Shown: positions 1-16,900, counted from the stretch's first letter. The stretch: 64,000 bases of DNA from Myoxocephalus aenaeus (GCA_038501785.1 JBAMJR010000269.1:319001-383000), one strand, 5' to 3'. Numbers and translations: made by a program. Notes: generated by a model not told the origin, from the sequence alone.

Positions 1-183
1 ATGTTTCAGAAAGATTTCCCAATTTTTTCTCTGAATAAAACTGGCCTCAAAAATTGCAGCATTTCCGTCAGAGAGATTTTTGGAGCAGCTTGTTCGTACT
101 TAAAAAAAAAGAAAAAAAAGAAAGTCCCTTTTCTTAATGCTGCAATGAAAACAAACTGTTCCACACTGTCTGTGTTCCAACAG

Positions 184-386
184 GTGAGAAGCCCTTCAAG
201 TGCCAGTGGGAGGGCTGCGAGAGGCGGTTCGCTCGCTCCAACGAGCTGTCCCGCCACCGGCGCAACCACACGGGGGAGAAAAGGTTTGCCTGTCCCACAT
301 GCCTCAGCCGCTTCATGCGCAGCGACCACCTTGCCAAGCATGCCCGGCGGCACCTGGCGAGGAGAGGGCGCCCTGCTAGGCAATAA
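184..386 (+). CDS. KLF10/11-type Krüppel-like zinc-finger factor, terminal coding exon (partial)
   Basis: This exon begins after a polypyrimidine-CAG acceptor at 181-183, in phase 1 (the first two bases complete a Gly codon), and ends at TAA 384-386. It encodes the linker GEKPF, then two C2H2 fingers: C-x4-C with RSNELSRH, and C-x2-C with RSDHLAKHARRH, joined by a TGEK linker. The tail is a short LARRGRPARQ. KLF proteins have three fingers and the known intron after finger 1 fits this start, so finger 1 and the transactivation part lie off the left edge. The 'ELSRHRR' and 'KHARRHL' wording is typical of KLF10/KLF11 rather than KLF9/13 or KLF1-4. Synteny with azin1 and atp6v1c1 favours klf10. 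One oddity is RSNEL instead of the usual RSDEL in the second finger's recognition helix, plus a very short C-terminus. KLF10/11 are nuclear GC-box-binding regulators of the TGF-beta early-response type. The exact paralogue is uncertain. Confidence 0.8.
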
Positions 387-397
387 AGATCAATAAA
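382..397 (+). terminator. Two AATAAA poly(A) signals, the first overlapping the klf stop codon
   Basis: AATAAA occurs at 382-387 and again at 392-397. The klf stop codon TAA (384-386) sits inside the first hexamer. If either signal is used, the 3' UTR would be only about 20-40 nt long. The pair may instead be coincidental, with a distal site used. Confidence 0.45.
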
Positions 398-649
398 GGT
401 CACCCGGTCCGCCGACCTCACCGCTTTGCGAGTCTCGCAGAGCACGCCTGCTCGAGACATTTAGCTCCTCCAATCAAATCCGTTTGCCTTTGACCACATT
501 ATCCAGGATGAGAATTGGATCTGGCCATGTTATGATGCCATTTCTCAAATTGGTTCTCTGTTATTTAAGCAGGGCTTCACTGAGAATATTAATATTAATA
601 ATAATAATAACAGACAGACGCAGTGATTCACAGTCCAGTCAGTGAGGTG

Positions 650-887
650 TTTATTACTGTTCATGTAGACACAGCAGTTACTTTCCATCATGCCTTAAAC
701 ACAGATGAGGAGACAACTTCACATATATTGTACACGCTTTGCAAGAATCCTTACACAGTTGAGAAATGGTATTCTTTCAACACTGTCTTAAATTTTGAAT
801 TAATTTTAAAAACAAAATTATTGAGAAAGTTTAAGAAAAAGCAAAAAAAAGGGTTCTAGCATTATAAATACTTAAAACTTTTTTATT
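650..887 (-). terminator. Candidate azin1 poly(A) signals
   Basis: TTTATT on the + strand (AATAAA on -) occurs at 650-655 and at 882-887, about 1.0 and 0.8 kb past the azin1 stop. Either would give a 3' UTR of normal length. Nothing else gene-like is visible between 398 and 1666, so this stretch is read as azin1 3' UTR plus a short convergent intergenic gap. Confidence 0.35.
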
Positions 888-1666
888 TAAAGACCCCACT
901 CCATGTCAGCTGATTCATCATCACTTGCCTCGTCTCGTCTGCTGCACATGCTAAGCTACGTCGTGGTATAGCAGTTACCTGCCGCCATTCACTGGTCTGG
1001 GAGCAGGCTGCTGAGCACTTTAGATAAACTCAACATTGAGCCATTAGCTCCTCAACCACACCACATTTGCAGCAGTGGATTTCGAGCTCACACTGGCTTT
1101 ATTCACGTCATCGAATGGATGAGTGAATACACCTTCATATGCAAGCACCAAAACACTGAGGAGGACAACATATAATGAAATCCAGCTCGTCACGCTGAAT
1201 TAACTGTACAACCAATTGGGATCATAAATACACATCTTGTAGTAAAGCTATGAACTGTGTTTCCATTTAAATACGGCGCTTCACTCAGAGATACATGTTT
1301 TACTTTACAAGACTGGCGAAAGCAAATAAGACATAATACATTTGTCAAATATAAATCATTTAAAATCATTACATGTCTACTGTATGTGTGTAAACTGTAG
1401 GGCCGCGGGACGCCAAAAGCAAAAGGGAAGAACGCCTCCTTTTAGGAGTCATCCATTTTGTTGCATACTAATTAACATCTACTTAGCTTGCTGGTCTAAT
1501 CACTTACTTTACTCTATGCCGGGTGTGTAGAATGAATTCAGTCTGGTCCCAGCTATTTCAAGCTACATCTGCACAGCGGGCTCAGTTCATCCCAGTTGAA
1601 TGTGGAACAGAGGAAGCTAGCATAAGGAACCAGGAAAGGAAAGTCTTTCTATTTGTCTGGTGATCG

Positions 1667-6076
<4,410 letters not shown>

Positions 6077-6089
6077 CCTCTCAACCGTT

Positions 6090-7480
6090 TTCTTCGAATC
6101 CGACAGGCATAAAGAACGCGGCTAGTCAGAAGTGGTCTCGCTCGCACCTACTCGAGCCCCTGGGGTCCTAGGCTTATGCAACAAACTGTACAAGACAATG
6201 AGAAAAGTCAACATAGCGCACAAAGTCTAAGAAGCAGAGCAAATCAATCATATTTGGATCATGCATATGCATTGATGTCGTCCAGTTCGTTTCTAGTTTA
6301 TTCAGTAGCTGGAACATACACCTTTCTGATGAGATCCCCAATCAAACAAGTCATTTTAAGGGAGCATCCAATCAGAGCACAGAGCAGGCTGCACGTTACA
6401 GGACAGCTTTGTGGAAGAGGTCTATTCTTCTAAAGAGCCACTGTGAAAATACAGTCTGGGGCACAGAGTTCATTTACTTTAGCATCAATTACTCCCAACA
6501 ATCACCATCAATCCCTGAGCGGGTGACCCGTGAACGGTTCTTTTTGATGGCATTAAACAAAGTACAATACAGGCGGCGTTGATGCAACAACTTCACTTTC
6601 AATATTGTTGCACAATGCACCGAGAACACAGCAGTCTGGACCGGACCAGTTGTGACATGGCTGTAGCTTTGGGTGGTTAAATAGGGAGACTAACAATGTG
6701 GCTAAAAAGCCTAATGTACTGCTGACAACTGTGACAAGGCAGGGGCTATCGCTCAAAATAAGTGCAGTATGTGTGTTACTCCCCAAAACCCTTTTGAAGT
6801 CTGATTGGTTGTACGTGAAATATTGTGCAGAAATAATGGGACAGAGTCTGAAAAAACAGGAACGGAACTCCTTGATTTAATTGTGAAGCCTACACCGAGT
6901 CCTCTGCGGAAACACAGGTTAAAAAATGTTTGGGAGATAACTCAAGCCTATAATCCCATTACAAATCAACCAAGACTTTATGTAACTTACAAAATGCTCA
7001 ACTATGTCACTCACAACATTTCCCTTTTGAAAGAAGTGATGACGCATGACGGGTTCATACAGTTATGCTAACCTAAATCCTTATATTCACATTATACTGC
7101 AGAAAGAAGAACTACAATGAAAATGTACTCACTATTACTAGCATTAATATCTATAAGCAAATAATGATCTCCTTTATTGCAACTAAATCAGAGCAAGAGA
7201 GATGAAAAACTATTGCAGAAAAAAAGAGCCTGGAACACAGAGCCGTGTTATTTTTAATAGAAGTGATAAAAATAGATCTGAAATGCAAAATCTAAAATAA
7301 CTATTAGCCTGTTTGAGATTTATCTGGGACACGCAGCTTGTTAATACATCTTTTCCTTCTGTCAAGACATTTTGGTGACGCAGTTTTAATACAAAATTAG
7401 ACGTATTCATGCAAACAGACACATACGCAAATGCAAACATGTTTAAAAAAATATTGCATTTGTTTCTACTATGAAGGTTT
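6090..7480. other. azin1 5' intron sequence, no gene seen
   Basis: No exon was recognised other than the unresolved acceptor region next to the main ATG. The part 6120-6560 is more GC-rich, holds many short unrelated ORFs and looks like an old insertion, but no terminal repeats were found. Confidence 0.5.
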
Positions 7481-7509
7481 TACACACACACACACACATA
7501 CATATATAT

Positions 7510-7546
<37 letters not shown>

Positions 7547-7588
7547 TATATACACACACACACATATACATATATATATATATATATA
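7481..7588. repeat. Compound CA/TA microsatellite
   Basis: Alternating CA and TA blocks about 54 bp downstream (minus-strand sense) of the donor of the leader exon that carries the uORF end. Confidence 0.95.
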
Positions 7589-7641
7589 AATTAATTTTTT
7601 TCAAAGAGGATGCATTCAAATGTTACACCCATTTCACTCAC

Positions 7642-8570
7642 ATGGATGAGTCCTTTGGTGAACCCGTCCACTATCAGCTAGGATCCCAAGGTGGCTCGGC
7701 GTTGAAGTCAAATGGTTCTCGGTGTGGAGCTGCCCCTAGATCCTCTGGATAGTTGTTGTACACCTGCAAAAGCAGATGAGGAGAGGGCACATGCAATCAC
7801 TTCACTGACAGAGAAACAACTCTGACCAGGAGATCACCGACACATGATCCAGTCTACCTCCACAGTTATACAATGTCTGTTCAATCAAATGTGTTAGCTT
7901 AAGTGTTGAAGAAACATTGGTAAACTGATGAGCAAGCAAATGTTGAGTGTTAAGAGCCAATGGGTGCAGAGTATAGGAGTTGCGTACGAGTCACACATCG
8001 TTTGTTAATGTTTAAAATGCTACACTTAGCTAGTTTGGACTATGGTCCGAAATAAAGTTGACTGAATTGGTGCAATCATGACTAACGCTAGCAGTTTTAA
8101 ATGAAGTAATTGCTATGTAACAATATGTTCACACTATTGCCCCTGGCATGATTTCTGCCTGTTACTAATTAAAAATGTAATGTTTCAGACCTAACGTTAA
8201 AATAAATTGAGCTAACGTTACTTAGTTTGATTTTGTAACGCATCAATTTGCGTCTATTAGCTTGGGTTAGTAACAGTAGTATAATATATAAGCGTTAGTG
8301 TCCTAGCTACATACGATATATAATGATCGTTTAAAAAAAGACAGTTGCTCATTTCTTTCAGTGATGATGCCAAAAAGTATTACGTTATCGTTACCCTCTT
8401 GTTACCCTATGGCTAGGTTACCCGGTTAATATAACAACATGCTAATTAGCGAGCTAACAACGCGGTTAGCTAGCGTTAGGTGAACGTTACTTACGTTGGC
8501 TGAAAACCCAAAAGAGGGGACAGAACGCTTTTTCTTTTTAGGCGGAATTTTTAAAGAGTGGTGGGGTTAC
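7642..8570 (-). promoter_or_regulatory. azin1: azin1 5' leader exons (non-coding for the main ORF)
   Basis: One leader exon ends at 8495 (AAC|GTAAGT). The next spans 7763-7642 and ends CCAT|GTGAGT. Upstream of 8570 the minus strand reads a pyrimidine-rich tract ending TTTTAG, so 8569 could be an internal acceptor. Equally, transcription could start further up, toward 8700. The acceptor of the exon that carries the main ATG (6076) lies between about 6090 and 6150 and was not resolved. Confidence 0.6.
7674..8548 (-). CDS. azin1 (uORF): azin1 conserved upstream ORF: AUU start, PPW motif, spliced
   Basis: Two segments, 8548-8495 and 7763-7674, join across a GTAAGT donor (8494) and a TTTTGCAG acceptor. 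They give 47 sense codons then tandem stops TGA TAG. The peptide starts IPPKKKKRSV, runs SFGFSAN|VYNNYPED and ends FNAEPPWDPS, with Pro-Pro-Trp at codons 42-44. There is no ATG in frame. An in-frame TAA lies at 8567-8569, and the only near-cognate start between it and the Lys-rich codons is ATT at 8546-8548, with A at -3. From memory of published work, mammalian AZIN1 mRNA has a conserved upstream coding region starting at AUU, with a Pro-Pro-Trp pause site. Polyamines slow elongation there, queued ribosomes raise AUU initiation, and AZIN1 translation falls. The match in start codon, position and motif makes this the fish version. Confidence 0.85.
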
Positions 8571-8934
8571 TAAAAGAGAAAAGGATAACGGCCATGGACG
8601 AGGTGGATTAGGTCAAAGTTATTGTCGTTCAGCGTTATAGCGAACCAAGCTGGTACCGATTATTTGTGACGACAGAGCGGAAGACAGCCGTGGAGGTCGA
8701 CGTGCGCACCGACAGACAGGAATGTCAAGGAACACTACACCAACATTAACAGCACGATATCCGGTCAGACTATCAAAATAAAGTACATTTTCATACTGTA
8801 ACGTTTTTTAGTAATGCAAAGCACCAATGCGGAAAAACGGAATTCCCAAATATCTATCAGAAAATAATATTTTTCATGGAACGTTCATTCATCCTAAACA
8901 CATATGGAAGCCCGTTTCCGCCACAAAAAAAGGG

Positions 8935-9065
8935 ATAATTATGAGATAATAAAGTCGAAATTATGAGCTAACTTTTTATCTCATAATTATGACTTTTTAT
9001 CTCATCATTTCGACTTTATTATCTCATAATTATGACTTTTTATCTCATAATTTTTATCTCATTAT
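8935..9065. repeat. Self-complementary TCATAATTATGA tandem repeat
   Basis: Repeated blocks of 'tctcataattatgacttt' and the complementary 'aaagtcgaaattatgag' fold on themselves. The centre ATAATTAT is palindromic. This looks like a fish foldback satellite fragment and leads straight into the AT array. Confidence 0.7.
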
Positions 9066-9094
9066 CTCATTAAGTAATTATCTCATTACTTAAT

Positions 9095-9096
<2 letters not shown>

Positions 9097-9168
<72 letters not shown>
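9097..9168. repeat. AT microsatellite
   Basis: About 36 uninterrupted AT units. Confidence 0.97.
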
Positions 9169-9169
<1 letters not shown>

Positions 9170-12100
9170 CGCTACTCCGGTTTAATTCTACATAAGAGTG
9201 GGGAAATTTCGCTTTGTAGATGGGCGGAGATTAGAGCTGTCAAAATCACTAAAACAAACAAAAAAAAATCACGACCGTAGTTACTTTTACAACACGATAT
9301 AAGATATCAAATGGAGCATTTATCAGCAAGGACATAAATTACTACAATAATTAACCCCGACCCTAACTTGCAATAATAATAACATTATTGTTATCATTAT
9401 AATTATGATCAATAATACAAAATAATTATGTGAATAAGTATACAAATAATGATAAAAGGAATATGAATAACAATAATACAAATAGTAGTAATAAATAATA
9501 ATAATAATTATTATTATTATTATTAAAACATAATAATTTACAGAAAAGTAGCATTATGCTGTTATATTCATTTTTTCATTTTCCAGAAGTACTTGGCCGA
9601 CAAGCTATATCTATAATGTGTCAAATTTTCCAAGAATTACCTGTGTTATGTCTTTATTGTATTTCCCATGGCTCAGCAATAAGGACAGAATGCTGTCCAA
9701 TTAAGCCTGCAGAAACTTCCTTTCTTTCTGAAGCCAAAATCAAGGTGGCAAAGCAGCAGTCGCACGAGTAATGGTTGCATGTATTTTTCCCCAAGTTCAA
9801 GCTCTGAATTGATTTCCCTTTCCCTTTGCTTTTGTTGTGGTGACTTTGAGTTGTGCCTGCCTCTGAAAATGCAGAGGCTGGGGCAGTGTTTCTTCCAAGG
9901 AGGGACATTTGCATGTCTCCCTCCTCAACACACGAGGAGGAGGAGGTTGGCATGGAAAGCTACTGTTAGCTAAACAGAAAGAAAGTGTTTTTTCTGGTGC
10001 GGTGTTGACTCAAACAAATCAATACTGACATCATCTTGATCTAAAATCCCCTATTAAAATGTATATCTGTCAAAATCCACAGTCTAAAGGGTGTAATGCA
10101 TATTTGCAAAGAATTGAATTAAAAAAATGTTTTTGCAGATATTCTTTTTAATACTGGAAAAAAAAACTATTTTATCAAATCTGTATTAGGTTTGTGTTTG
10201 TCTTTGTTCTAATGCTCCACTCATGTATCCTGGAGTCAAAGTCTATTTTCAGCTGTGTCTGTGCAGTTTTGGCCACTTTTTGTTCCCTTAGTTCAGTGGT
10301 TTCTAAATTGTTACAAAGTGACGGAGACACACACACACAGTGCAGTTTTTAATGTAACTCAAATCTCACCAAAAGGTGTTTTCTTGGATTACATATCAGA
10401 ACAACCCATGCCCTCACTTCTAAATTAAGCAAAATGTTTTTTTTCTTCCAGGATTCAATAAATTGTTTCATTTCCATCCATCCAGAAGCCCTTTTCTTCT
10501 ATTGAGATAATATGTTAATCAATAACAAAGTAAGATCTCCGAAATCTTTACCATCCCGTGTCCTAACGGTACAGTAACAGTGCATGGTGTGCTGTTGTGA
10601 ATTCACAGAACTGTGAAATTATTCAGTGTATTAGATGAGCCCTGAACACTCCATAAATAAACAAAAGCAGGGTTTGTTTCACTAGTAAAACTTTTGCTTA
10701 GGGTCCATTGTAAAGGCCGCAGAGGCATGCCGAATGCAACACAAAAGCTGTTCCGTGTTTTGTGTCTGTTTTGTGCGACACTAAACGAGACCATGTATAT
10801 ATAAGTCTAATCACGCATAGCATCTAAAGTGGCTTCCAGTCAAGCACAATGTTTGATTTCCATTGTTTGGATCATAATGGCCATCGCAGCCACTGGGTAT
10901 GCGTCAGCCAGACATGTGTACCACCCACTGTGAGGGCAAATACTCCGGTGGTTGCATTGTGCAGCAGGAATTCATATTTGCAAACATTACAAACAGATTA
11001 CATCAACACACAGACTTAGAAAGACCCAGCATAGACGAACCCTGACGGACCAAAGAGTCTCTAGTCAGAGAGAAATGAACAACATATACTCCACCGATGA
11101 AAATATAAAATAATATAGCACCTTCAACAAAATCGATTGTCCTCTTAGTTCCTATGCATAAAAAAATGCATAAAATAATATATATATATATATATTATAT
11201 CTGTAAATGTACAGTACCTCTGCATATTTGAAAGATAATTTATTCATTACAGGGACTTGCTGGTTAAACCACCATGAACTCGTGTTATGCAACAGACTCT
11301 GTTGTGTTGTTAAGTCACTCATCAGGTCGTCTTGCCAAAGAATGTTGCTAAATAAAAGGACCTCCGAACAAACTTTTCCTCACACTGATCTGAATGTTAA
11401 GCAGGGAAAACTGGCTGCAGGGATACAACAAATACACAAAAGCCATCTCATTAAAACGATCTGATCCAAGAATGCTAGTAACAATCTTTTTGCTGACAAC
11501 TACGTAGACATTTCCGAAAAGTCAACGCAATCTTAACTTAAAAAATGTATTGTAAAATGTCTCAATTTGTTGGGGGTTCTACAATATGCCACCTAAAAGG
11601 AAGCAGCTATCGCTGGGCTTTCCCAGGACTTGTCATTTTCAACAATAGTATCAAAGTGGTGGGGAGATACAGCAAGATATACCATGATCGTCAAACAATA
11701 ACCCAATCTATAAAAAAATGTTGGACATTTCACCCCTTGTTTCCTCTCTGCCAAGATAGATTGCAGTATAAGTCATTCTTAATAGGTTCATAACATCACT
11801 CTGTGTCAGTTGAGTTCATAATATGTGTGCTGTGAAGGTATATTGTTTCTGAGACAATCCCACTATAATAAAAGTAAATATAGACACTTTATGTTACATT
11901 ATGCTTTTTAAGATATTCTGCAGTTAAGTCATGTTGGAGAACGCACACACACCGTGTGTGTGTGTGTGCATTGAGATGCGTGGACATGAAGCTGCACAGA
12001 TATAGTCCAAATACTGCATATCTATCCTGCAATGGATCAACACTCACATGTGCAATTATAGCCATCATGTATGCTACGTGTGTGTATGTGAGCGTGCTTG

Positions 12101-12254
12101 AATTTCCAGAAACAGTCGGTCACCGTAGTCCAGGTAAACCGAGTACAAAGAGGTTCAAATTGAACAGGTGATGTGCACAGTGAGACAGTGCATACAAAGC
12201 ACATAGAGATGTCTTCATCCCTGGAGCACACAAGTTGTTTTTGAACTGGAATAA

Positions 12255-12290
12255 AACACAGGGAGCGTTTTCTAAAACGCTCCCTGTGTT
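12255..12290. repeat. Perfect 36-bp palindrome
   Basis: Seventeen-bp arms, AACACAGGGAGCGTTTT and its exact complement, meet with only the central CT between them. No gene end is known beside it. Confidence 0.9.
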
Positions 12291-12541
12291 GGGGGAAGAT
12301 GTGATGTGTGTTCACTCGTACATGAGTAGCTGTGATGGTTTCCAGAGAGCTCTGGTAGTCCATGCAAGGTGACAATGATGCATGATATGTATGTGTGAGG
12401 GAATTGCTAGCTTGGAAATAGTGTTTTTTCATTCAATGCTACTTATTGGTAAAACAACACTTTTCTCTCCTATTGAATATGGGGAAGAACACACACCAGA
12501 GTCTCAGCAGCAGTCTGCGACCTGCAGACTGATGATTATGG

Positions 12542-12542
12542 C

Positions 12543-12605
<63 letters not shown>

Positions 12606-12606
12606 A

Positions 12607-12672
<66 letters not shown>
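12542..12672. repeat. GT microsatellite (interrupted)
   Basis: About 130 bp of GT with two small interruptions (GC and AGAGTGTC). Confidence 0.97.
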
Positions 12673-12674
<2 letters not shown>

Positions 12675-13199
12675 TTATAACATCCCGGTAGATTGGCCTC
12701 TGGCCAGCTATGGGCAAACTTGACCTGCCGTTTGATGTCGAGGGTTGGCTCCAGGCAGACCAACCATTGTGTCCCAAACAATGAACCCCAGACCCACTGA
12801 ACTATAAACATGTCCCTTTGGGGGGCGTTTTCCTTCAGATTCTGTGCAGGAGACACCCAAAGTCAGGAAACCTGAGCCGGCTTTTCCAAATTTAGCAACT
12901 CGAAAGCCTCAAATGCTTGCTGACTTGGCATCCAAGATCACCCCTGTGCTTCTCTTATAAGGTTAAATAATGCACTTGGAATGTGGACTGACACTCAAGT
13001 CCGGAGTTCTTATCACGTCTTGTAATTCAGGAAATTTGGTTAAAAGAGTAAAGAGTAAAAATGTTGCCTCACCAAAATAGGTTTTTGAAAAGTTGACTGT
13101 GTCATGGAAATGTCTTCCCAATTCCAATAAATAAAGTATTTATTTACGGCAGTTACTGATCTATGTTATTGCATGACATTTGCACGCATCTTCCCTACA

Positions 13200-13490
13200 G
13201 AAGTGTCCTTGAACCACAGAATCAAACTCACTGACAAGAATCAGCATCACAGTCATCAGTGCAGTGACCTGCCCTGCAGTAACTGCTGTCCACCGGCAGA
13301 AGTCGCTGCGGAGTCTCTCCAGTGAGCAGAGCGCCTGAGAGGCCTTCCGGTTCCTCTGGCAGATCAGCTGACTCTGATGCTGCTGTCAGGAGACCTCACC
13401 AACTGTATTGAATGGCGACTATGAAAATGATCAAGCCATAGACAGCTATATATTTGTTTCACTTCTAACGGCCACATTTGATATTCACAG
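13200..13490 (+). promoter_or_regulatory. atp6v1c1: Likely 5' non-coding exon/promoter region of atp6v1c1
   Basis: A clean donor, CACAG|GTGAGT, ends at 13490, upstream of the ATG exon. The exon start is not determinable. The sequence just downstream has CTG/TTG runs (13527-13554). No TATA box was identified. Confidence 0.4.
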
Positions 13491-13982
13491 GTGAGTGAAA
13501 TTGTTAAACACGAGCATCATCACCTCTGCTGCTGCTGCTGCTGTTGTTGTTGTCGTGAGGAAAGCTAAGTGGCTAACGGGTAGCTAGCTAATCCCTGCTA
13601 GATGTTGCTTGACCTTAACCATCTATTTTGTTGGGGTTAGCTTTCTTTAGTTTCTATACAGTGGCGTTATCGTTCAATTGGTTTTAGGGCTCTGTAACGT
13701 AAGCTAGCAGTAAAGGATTGATAGTTCGTTTGTGTCGGCAAAACGGACTGTTAGTTAATAGACTTAAACACTGAATGAGCTTCTTCTTGCGAGGGTTAGC
13801 ATGATTTCATTTGCTAAAGACAGGAGACATGTAAACACACTGAACCTGTACTGTAACCAAATCAGTGCTGTTGATAAAGAGACTAACTCAGGGTTTCTCA
13901 GTGATTTATGAACTGCACACGTGAGTCTGAATTCAGTCTTCCTCTCAGTTTTTCCTCGAGCTGCACCAGTGCTGTCAGAACC

Positions 13983-16900
13983 ATGACAGAGTTTTGGTTG
14001 ATCTCTGCACCGGGAGAGAAGACCTGCCAGCAAACATGGGACACCATGATGGCAGCCACCACGCGGACCAACAACCTCTCCAGCAACCACAAGTTCAACA
14101 TCCCAGACCTCAAGGTGAGCATGAACACCTCTCTCCCATGCTGAAGTACAGGGGCATTACTTTGTAGTAATGAATCTATGCACTCAAGCGGTATAATGTG
14201 CACATACGTTTCTTTCTTGCACAATTCAATTCATAAAGAAGTAATGGTAGGCTAAAACTCACTCACCTGATATATCCACTGTCAAGAATAAGCGGATTGT
14301 GTGCACGGGAAGCATTCTTCGCCTGGATCCGTCGCCTGCATGTTGAAGCGGTCGGTTTTGGCAAAGTTTTTGTCCGCAGAGCGACCCGGCTCGTCTAGTT
14401 TGGTTCCTCTCTGTGCCGAAGTTGAAGTAACCCCGCTGACCTCGCAGCCTTGTGGGGATGCGATTTTCTCCTGGAACCGCTAGCGACGCATGAGTGGCCC
14501 CGGACAAAGAGGCGCCATCATAAGCACACAGGGCCCCCCACTGGATGTCACTGTAGGCGGAATGGACCTCAGATGTCGCTGTTAAAACACAACCCCGCTG
14601 ACCCCACTTCAAAATGGCGCAAATCTCAGGGCTGACGACTCGCAGATCATAATGTGCTGATGTTTGACTTTTTGTGTTCAAAAACAGGTGGGCACCCTAG
14701 ATGTCTTGGTTGGGCTGTCGGATGAACTTGCCAAATTAGACTCCTTTGTTGAAAGGTATGCCACCCGCTGTGTTCTGACTTGGAATGAACTTTGCTAATA
14801 TATAAGGCATTACTGTTTTAGTGCATGATAACAAAAATCTCCTAACCTGCGCACCCCTGACTCTACCATTTCCTAATCCCTTCCCTTCCCTTGTAACAGT
14901 GAGGAATTTCACAGAGGCCAGTGGGCCTCGCAGTCTAAACTTGGCAATTTACAGTTGGTTGACACACCATCAGCTCTTTTTTTTTACCGTCGTATATAAA
15001 TACCCAATGACTTGTGCCCCGAGTGCGCTTCAGTGTAATTTATAGCCTTTTGGAAACACTGACATCCAAAAAACTCACACAGAGCCATTACTGCCTGAGT
15101 TCTACTTTGCTTCCTCTGTAGATATTTCCAAGAGTGTGAGAAAGACACGGTTTAACTTTGTCTGACTACAGCCTTTAATCTCGTTCCTTTTATAGAAGTT
15201 TCCGTCCACCATATCTGGGAGGAAAAAAAAAGAATACCTAAACTACTGAATTCTTCAAAATTGCGCCCATTAATGCATTTTATTGAAGTTTTGATTGGAT
15301 TATTTGAATATGTTTTTGTTTGTTGTCCTCTGTCGTTATAAGAACAATACAAATCTTTCAATAGATAGCAAAGAAGCAGATGTACTTTCTTATGAATTTT
15401 TTAGGCTGGAGGTGTGACTTGGCTGTCAGTGTCTCCCTGGCTTCACTACTGTAGACACAGTTCTGCTTCTGATGTGCTGCCCAACGGTTAAAAATCCTGA
15501 ACCTCTGCAAGTCTGCCATATTATAAATTGCCTTGTCAGGAAATTACCTTAACGGGAATATGTGAAAGCTTTTGATGAGTGTGTTTGCGTAGAATTTCGG
15601 GGACAAGGTTGTGGTGGCATGTGTGAGCATGTGCAGGGGGAACGTTTGGTTTGCGTTGGCATGCCGTTGTTTTGATGTCTCCCGGTTGTTCACAGTGTGG
15701 TGAAGAAGGTTGCTCAGTACATGGCTGACGTGCTGGAAGACAGTCGAGACAAAGTGCAGGAGAACCTGCTGGCGAACGGAGGTACGCTGATGTTTGCAAG
15801 TAACACGTGTCAAGATCATTTTAGCACCTAAACAAGCTGTGGGAATGCAAAGTTAACTGGACAATAATGCTAATAACACCTAAGTCACACTGATGTTGTT
15901 CTTAAGGTTCTTAACAATCCTTTAAAATTCCTATCGGATCTGAAATCACGATGTAATTAAATTGTAGCTTTATCCGTCTTCTGTCTCAATATAATCTGAT
16001 AATAAACTGATTATAGCCTGACAGGTCCCTTGTTGTATTGTTTTTCCCCAGTTGATCTCGTCACCTATATCACCAGATTTCAATGGGACATGGCAAAATA
16101 TCCTATCAAACAGTCACTTAAAAACATCTCTGAAATAATTGCAAAGGTAGGTCTCTGCGTTCTGTGTGTGCATTTGTCAATAGTTGTACAGATATTGCTG
16201 TGAATTGTCTATGTGTATGTTTGTAGTCTACTGGGCAGTGGGGTTATATGGGCTCTGAGCAGAGCCCTTAAAGGGAATGTCACTCTGCATTTTATTTTGT
16301 CAATCGTAAATCTCATCCACGTTTTTTCATTTTTCCCCAGCAAGTAACCCAGATTGACAATGACCTGAAGGCCAGAGCATCAGCCTACAACAACCTGAAG
16401 GGAAACCTGCAGAACTTAGAGAGGAAGAATGCGTGAGTGACCCACATGTACCAATTTGCACATCATCAAATGGCAAACTATATTAACGCAACCATGTTGT
16501 TGTAACACTGCCGTGTGCCACCAGGGGGAGCCTGCTGACCAGGAGCCTCGCCGACATCGTCAAGAAGGAAGACTTTGTTCTCGACTCGGAGTACCTCATC
16601 ACGATGCTAGTAGTTGTACCAAAGTGAGTATTATTTCTCTAGAAGACCTCAGGAGAAAGAGAGATGAGATGCGCTCTTAGTGTCCCTCGTCCTCTTTTCT
16701 TTCAGGACGGCGTACGTTGACTGGCAGAAAACATATGAGACACTGGCTGAGATGGTGGTGCCCCGATCCTCAAAGTGAGTGATCTCATCAGTGATTTCAT
16801 TTGTATTTTTCTTTAAATTTCTTAAATTGAGTATTTATACACCCATTGATTTACAGTTTGTCATAAACATCACAACAGTCGTATAACAAGTACCTGTCTG

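Larger units (their letters stand above)
9180..13190. other. Intergenic DNA between azin1 and atp6v1c1, no gene recognised
   Basis: The 5' ends of azin1 and atp6v1c1 face each other across this stretch. It holds AAT/ATT-rich simple sequence at 9360-9540, a short TA run at 11180-11195, a GT array and a palindrome (listed separately). ORFs up to 131 codons are present, but none shows a recognisable domain or splice pattern. Confidence 0.55.

Noticed and set aside
1..396. 131-codon ORF from position 1 across the klf exon
   Set aside because: Wrong frame. The zinc-finger reading in the next frame, with an acceptor at 183, is clearly the coding one.
12382..12856. ORFs of 106-113 codons through the GT array
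   Set aside because: Translated microsatellite (VCVC or HTHT) on both strands.
14259..14681. 140-codon minus-strand ORF in the atp6v1c1 intron
   Set aside because: No recognisable domain, GC-rich block, no start context or splice support.
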